From an uncultured Flavobacteriales bacterium (GTDB lineage Bacteria > Bacteroidota > Bacteroidia > Flavobacteriales > Crocinitomicaceae): 38,154 nt of DNA. Location: contig CAMLRS010000024.1 of assembly GCA_946482515.1 (NCBI GenBank), positions 1 to 38,154 of the forward strand, written 5' to 3'. The position numbers and the translations under genes were made by a program. Shown piece after piece: positions 34,430 to 38,154 of the stretch; within the stretch, counting starts at the first letter, position 1; each line of letters starts with the position of its first letter. The notes beneath the pieces were generated by a model, which saw only the letters and a program-made list of their open reading frames with translations, searched no databases and had not been told where the DNA came from.

Positions 34430-35116
34430 TTACTGAGCAGCTGCCCACTTGTTGTATTCTTCGATCACAGCAAACATTTGCAGGAATCGGTAACCGTCTT
34501 CCTTGTTTGCCACTTTGTTAGCCAGCTCAGCGTTGTCTTTGATCAGCTCAGGCATTTTCTTAGCGAACTGCATACCCAGCATTCCCAATTCGATAGGCTC
34601 GGTTGGCTCTTTCGCGAAAATGGTTTTCACTTCGTAGCAGCGCTTGTCGTAATCCTGCCAGGTTTCACCGCTTTGCTGACGGAGCGTCATGTAGTTTTCT
34701 ACCGTCGAATACCATTCATACGTGCGGATCTTACCGTCCGAAACAACGAGGTTGAAATTCGGCTTTTTCAGCAAACCGCCGCTGTAGTTGATGGATTCGT
34801 AAACCTTGTCAGCGATTTTGTAGCCTTTGATCTCGTCCGGCTTGTATTTCGCTACCGGTTTTTTATCGGATTCGTTCAGGTAGAAAGCAGCCGTGTTCTG
34901 GTTGCTGGAACCTACGCCACCGATCGAGCAGCGGCTGTCGGCCTTGATGAAGCCGTGAACGGTATCGCCATCGAGCTTGATGATGTAGCCCGGGTACATT
35001 TTCCCAACCTGGTAAATTTTCGGATCCCAATCGCCAGTGGTCGGCGGAGTAGGTGATTCTTGCGCAAAGGTGTTTCCTGCAACAAACAGTAGAGCAGCGA
35101 TAAAGGTAATTTTCAT
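34430..35116 (-). CDS. Exported protein of unknown function
   Basis: This is a 228-aa protein with signal peptide 1-19 (VAGNTFAQ). The mature part begins with a Pro/Thr-rich stretch. It then shows the pattern GYIIKLDGDTVHGFIK…, a FYLNESDKKP turn and YKPDEIKGYKI, which I recognise as recurring in Bacteroidota hypothetical exported proteins. The C-terminal 60 residues are helical and charged. No catalytic motif is evident. It is the first gene of a two-gene operon with the propeller-like protein. An exact TAnnTTTG box lies 24 nt upstream. Confidence 0.82.
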   Translation of the reverse strand: MKITFIAALLFVAGNTFAQESPTPPTTGDWDPKIYQVGKMYPGYIIKLDGDTVHGFIKADSRCSIGGVGSSNQNTAAFYLNESDKKPVAKYKPDEIKGYKIADKVYESINYSGGLLKKPNFNLVVSDGKIRTYEWYSTVENYMTLRQQSGETWQDYDKRCYEVKTIFAKEPTEPIELGMLGMQFAKKMPELIKDNAELANKVANKEDGYRFLQMFAVIEEYNKWAAAQ

Positions 35117-35139
35117 GGGTTTATTTTTATGGATAAAGG

Positions 35140-35147
35140 CAAAAGTA
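35140..35147 (-). promoter_or_regulatory. -7 box of the exported-protein operon
   Basis: TACTTTTG on the minus strand matches TAnnTTTG exactly. The predicted start is about 15 nt before the ATG at 35116. No convincing -33 TTG is visible. The remaining 110 bp up to the divergent gene at 35261 hold nothing else recognisable. Confidence 0.45.
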
Positions 35148-35260
35148 CACGATCAGCGAAAAAAGGTTCAGACGTTAACAATTGCTTAAGTAACACTCCA
35201 CAACCCAATGATTGCTTATTTTAGCCTGAATAGCCTGTTTCTGCTGGGCAATCAGGACTT

Positions 35261-37972
35261 ATGGCTGTCACTCGAATTTTTATTTTCTTTGCGTATTATT
35301 CGTCGTTTGTGAAAATCGGAACAATTTGCTGGTTGCTAGTGCTTTTCCTTTCTGGAACGGCTTTCGGGCAGCGTTTTTCCGGCCCTGTGAGCAAAAATGG
35401 CAAACCGTTCGTTGTTTTCCAGGCCCATCCCGATCAGCTTTACGGATTTGATGAATTGCGCCACGAAGCGTGGAAGGGCGAATACACCGAATGGGAGAAC
35501 GAACAGGCCGATCAGTATTACATTCCGCACAAATCCGTTGCCAAAGGCGAAAGCGATCTCGTAAATGCATCTTTGATGAGCGGCGGCAACCTGTCAGTCG
35601 ACAGCCTCACGTTTGTGGTCGTGGAAAAGAACCTTCCAATCGGTTTCACCATTCGGAATCCACACCTGGTGTCGCTTCAATTGCCACCGTCGGAAGAAAA
35701 CTATACGGTTTCTGCCCGCTACAAAGGAATAGAGCTCGGGCGAATGAAAGTGGTGGTCTACGAGCCCAAAGTGGAGAAAGTGATCATCGTTCCGTTGGTG
35801 GCCATGCCCTTCCGGAAAGATTCGCTGCAAAAAGCCGTCAATGCCATTTACCACCAGGCGAATGTGCAGCTGGCTATCGAAGTGAAGCCGCTGTTTAAGA
35901 GCAAAAAGATCGATACGCTGCTGTTGCTCGACAATCCAAGTCCGGCTTTTGACCGCTATACCGAGCAAATGCGCGACCTGCGCGACCTCTATTTTTCATT
36001 AAACCCGAATGCCGACCAGGAAGCGTATTATTTATTCGTCGTTCCCGGTTTTACGAATCCGCAGATCAAAGCCTACATGGTGCGCAACAAAGCCATCGGT
36101 TTCCTGGCGGCGAAGAACAGTCGTCCGAGAGATGTTGCAGCCGTTTTGGCGCGTGGAATCGGCTTGTTGAAAGACAGCTGGGTAGATGAAGGTCCGGCGA
36201 AAGGCAGCACGGGCAACCTCATGGACGAAGGCCGCGGCAAGCATTTACGCCATTTTCAGTGGGAAAGCCTGCGACACAGCAGCCACAGCTATTCGTTCTA
36301 CGACAATTACGAAGATGTGCGCACCAACAACGGTATCGTAGCCTATTATTTCTGGAAGGAAAATCCCGACGGAACGATCAAGCTCGACAACGGCAACTTG
36401 TTGCTTTCCATCCGCCGGCCGTTCAAAAAGAACTACCTGTCGTACCATTTGAACATCCATCATTTCTTTTTCAAGACCATTTTCACCGTCAAAGGACGCA
36501 TGGTGAACCTGTGCCACATTCTCGCGGTGTTGCTGGTGTGTTTTGCCACTGTTTTCTTCGGGCGGAAGTTCCGCAAGCGCTGGCGCGAACGCGTTCGCTG
36601 GCGAAGAATGCTCAGCTTCGGGATGCGTTTTGCACAATTGATCGTCGCTGTGGGACTTTCCTATGGCGCGTTTGTGCTGGTCGACCAGGGCTACGGTTGG
36701 TACGAAGTGCGCTCGGGATTGCTCAGCGAATTGAGTCAGCAATCGGTCGACGGCGCCGTTGAGCTCATTGCCGAAAACGAGAACCGAAAATACCCGGCCG
36801 AATCGCAGCTCTGTTCCGAAGTGCTCATTCGCCGGAAAAGCAACTGGTATCTCGACAAACAACGAAATGTACTTTACTTCCAGGTCAAGCGCGACGAAAA
36901 AGGCAACTGGACGAAAGCACGACTGGCCAATAGCTCCGACAGTTTGATCGTTGCTACTAAATCCATTCGCGTAAAAGCTGAAAGCCATTACATCGTGGTG
37001 GATTACCGCGAGAAAAACGGGACGATCTACAAGCAGCAGGTCTACAATCACCTCGGGATCGATATCACCAACAAGCTGCATTTGAACGATCCGGCGCGTC
37101 GTATCCTGGTGTTTGTAAACGGCTACCGTCCGACGTCTGTGGGCCACACCTTCGAAGAAAACTTCAACGACATCCGTAAGCGCGGGCTGGAATTCCCGGA
37201 TTCGAAAAATCTCGTGTATTCTTTCGACCGCTACGATTACTGGCGACCGTGGCAGGGAATGGACCTTTTATTCGCCAAGCGCATCAACCCGGTAGAAACG
37301 TTTTACGCCGACGGCCATTTTTCCGTCAGTACGTCGAATCACCGCAGCCTGCTCAATTTCACCACTGTTTCAAGCAGTTACCCGAAGCGCTGTCCGAACC
37401 GGAAAAAACACACCTGCTACCTGCATCGTTCCGTCAAAGCCGGCATTTTGAGAGGCGGCATGATCAAAACCATCAAGCTGCATCACACACGACCGAATAA
37501 AAGCGGTTTCTGGAAACGTCGCATGAACGGACGCATCGCCGGCCGGAATATTTTCCAGATGCTCAACGAGCTGCCCAATCATTCGGAAAACGATACGCTG
37601 TACATCGTGGCGCACAGTATGGGCTACGCCTATGCGTTGGGAATTGTGGATGAATTGCGCGGGAAAATCCAGTTTGGCGAATTGTACATCCTGGCGCCAG
37701 AAAATGCGTCCAGCGGCAGCGTACATCTCAGCGAATGGAAACAGGTGTGGCAGTACGGTAGCAACTTCAACCGCAAACACCACGATGCGCCTTGTTTACT
37801 CGACGGCGTGGCACCGCAATTCCGGGTTGGTGGGATTTCCGAAGACAACCGCGTGTACATTCCGCACCAGTTCTATACCCGTAAAGGCTTTTTCGATTCC
37901 CACTTTATCGGTTATTACACCTGGGTTTTTGATATTCCGAAAGGAAAGGCGGGATACATTCCCCAGAGGTAA
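35261..37972 (+). CDS. Membrane protein: degenerate metzincin-like domain fused to alpha/beta-hydrolase-like domain
   Basis: This is a 903-aa protein with an N-terminal signal or anchor helix (about 18-36). The extracytoplasmic region to about 410 ends in a metzincin-like segment: DVAAVLARGIGLLKD at 291-305 sits where HExxH would be, followed by GSTGNLMDEGRG (M321) and HFQWESLR, as in Met-turn regions of Bacteroidota proteases. The zinc histidines are absent, so a protease activity is unlikely. Two transmembrane helices follow (about 414-436 and 455-478). The C-terminal region resembles an alpha/beta hydrolase: RRILVFVNGY as a strand/oxyanion region, nucleophile elbow AHSMG with Ser786, and a possible catalytic His in FFDSHFIGYY. 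The hydrolase assignment is moderate and the overall role unknown. It is divergent from the exported-protein operon. Confidence 0.8.
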   Translation: MAVTRIFIFFAYYSSFVKIGTICWLLVLFLSGTAFGQRFSGPVSKNGKPFVVFQAHPDQLYGFDELRHEAWKGEYTEWENEQADQYYIPHKSVAKGESDLVNASLMSGGNLSVDSLTFVVVEKNLPIGFTIRNPHLVSLQLPPSEENYTVSARYKGIELGRMKVVVYEPKVEKVIIVPLVAMPFRKDSLQKAVNAIYHQANVQLAIEVKPLFKSKKIDTLLLLDNPSPAFDRYTEQMRDLRDLYFSLNPNADQEAYYLFVVPGFTNPQIKAYMVRNKAIGFLAAKNSRPRDVAAVLARGIGLLKDSWVDEGPAKGSTGNLMDEGRGKHLRHFQWESLRHSSHSYSFYDNYEDVRTNNGIVAYYFWKENPDGTIKLDNGNLLLSIRRPFKKNYLSYHLNIHHFFFKTIFTVKGRMVNLCHILAVLLVCFATVFFGRKFRKRWRERVRWRRMLSFGMRFAQLIVAVGLSYGAFVLVDQGYGWYEVRSGLLSELSQQSVDGAVELIAENENRKYPAESQLCSEVLIRRKSNWYLDKQRNVLYFQVKRDEKGNWTKARLANSSDSLIVATKSIRVKAESHYIVVDYREKNGTIYKQQVYNHLGIDITNKLHLNDPARRILVFVNGYRPTSVGHTFEENFNDIRKRGLEFPDSKNLVYSFDRYDYWRPWQGMDLLFAKRINPVETFYADGHFSVSTSNHRSLLNFTTVSSSYPKRCPNRKKHTCYLHRSVKAGILRGGMIKTIKLHHTRPNKSGFWKRRMNGRIAGRNIFQMLNELPNHSENDTLYIVAHSMGYAYALGIVDELRGKIQFGELYILAPENASSGSVHLSEWKQVWQYGSNFNRKHHDAPCLLDGVAPQFRVGGISEDNRVYIPHQFYTRKGFFDSHFIGYYTWVFDIPKGKAGYIPQR

Positions 37973-38021
37973 TGCATAATTCAGAATTCATAATTGTGCA
38001 TTCTGAATTTTGAATTATGCA
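37973..38021. terminator. AT-rich hairpin between convergent genes
   Basis: An 18-bp stem (TGCATAATTCAGAATTCA 37973-37990 with 38004-38021, one G-T pair) begins directly after the stop codon of the 903-aa gene. A 13-nt loop separates the arms. In composition it resembles the hairpin at 9835-9898. It probably ends transcription from both sides. A short ATCCAACATC-type direct repeat follows (38022-38055). Confidence 0.65.
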
Positions 38022-38053
38022 TTCATCCAACATCCAACATCAACAATCCAACA

Positions 38054-38154
38054 TCAGAGTCGTTTGGATCGCATCGCTTTCGTCTGTGCAATGGTGCTAT
38101 CGGAAACGCACTTTTCATACTCCGGAGTGCCCACGCTGTAGATAGCTATTTTTC
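38054..38154 (-). CDS. 3' end of a CDS (partial, unknown product)
   Basis: On the minus strand a frame enters from the right edge and ends at TGA (38054-38056), giving 33 residues (KIAIYSVGTPEYEKCVSD…AMRSKRL). It is open to the window edge while the other two minus frames contain stops. Its position after a hairpin, and its composition, fit a real gene end. No family can be named. Confidence 0.55.
   Translation of the reverse strand, partial: KIAIYSVGTPEYEKCVSDSTIAQTKAMRSKRL

Noticed and set aside
36245..37147. 300-codon minus-strand frame
   Set aside because: It is antisense to the 903-aa membrane protein; no recognisable domain and no promoter.

Overview
The window looks like a chromosome segment from a Bacteroidota member, most likely Flavobacteriia near Crocinitomicaceae/Fluviicola. 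That placement is inferred from gene content and no search was run. The grounds are: at least six secreted proteins ending in type IX secretion (T9SS) type A sorting domains; promoters of the Bacteroidota TTG / TAnnTTTG type; the cluster rpmB-rpmG-DUF4295(bL38)-ftsY; and AT-rich intergenic spacers between moderately GC-balanced genes.

Layout. 1-64 is the tail of a gene, followed by a terminator. 435-8600 holds a two-gene cassette in three tandem copies. Each copy is a small Sec-exported protein (about 110-130 aa mature) followed by a 683-684 aa T9SS cargo with CUB, PKD and proprotein-convertase P domains. The 3' end of a probable lost fourth copy survives at about 5956-6030. 8958-10637 holds a nucleoside phosphorylase and a DUF4197 lipoprotein (minus strand). 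10699-13703 holds cinA, rpmB, rpmG, bL38 and ftsY (plus strand). 13986-31574 holds three consecutive giant genes (2102, 1471 and 2084 aa). Each has an N-terminal M43 (pappalysin/cytophagalysin-like) zinc metalloprotease, a long run of Ig-like/PKD/adhesin modules and a T9SS sorting domain. 31654-32667 (minus) is an ACMSD-type decarboxylase. 32829-35116 (minus) is a two-gene operon of exported proteins of unknown function. 35261-37972 is a 903 aa membrane protein that appears to join a degenerate metzincin-like domain to an alpha/beta-hydrolase-like domain. A partial minus-strand gene runs off the right edge.

How the genes relate. About two thirds of the window encodes surface or secreted T9SS cargo made from reshuffled modules. 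The three M43 genes share a promoter-proximal element (TAAnnTTG, then GCTAAA at fixed spacing) and an ATG-proximal leader motif, so they are probably co-regulated. The first two also share a 446-bp block at their 3' ends with no difference that I can see. In the CUB/P-domain cassette the small and large genes overlap or nearly abut, which suggests translational coupling and a partner function. The housekeeping genes between the two surface clusters look ordinary.

The best candidates for an undescribed system are the triplicated small-protein plus CUB-PKD-P cargo cassette with its gene-conversion history, and the pseudo-protease/hydrolase membrane protein at 35261-37972.
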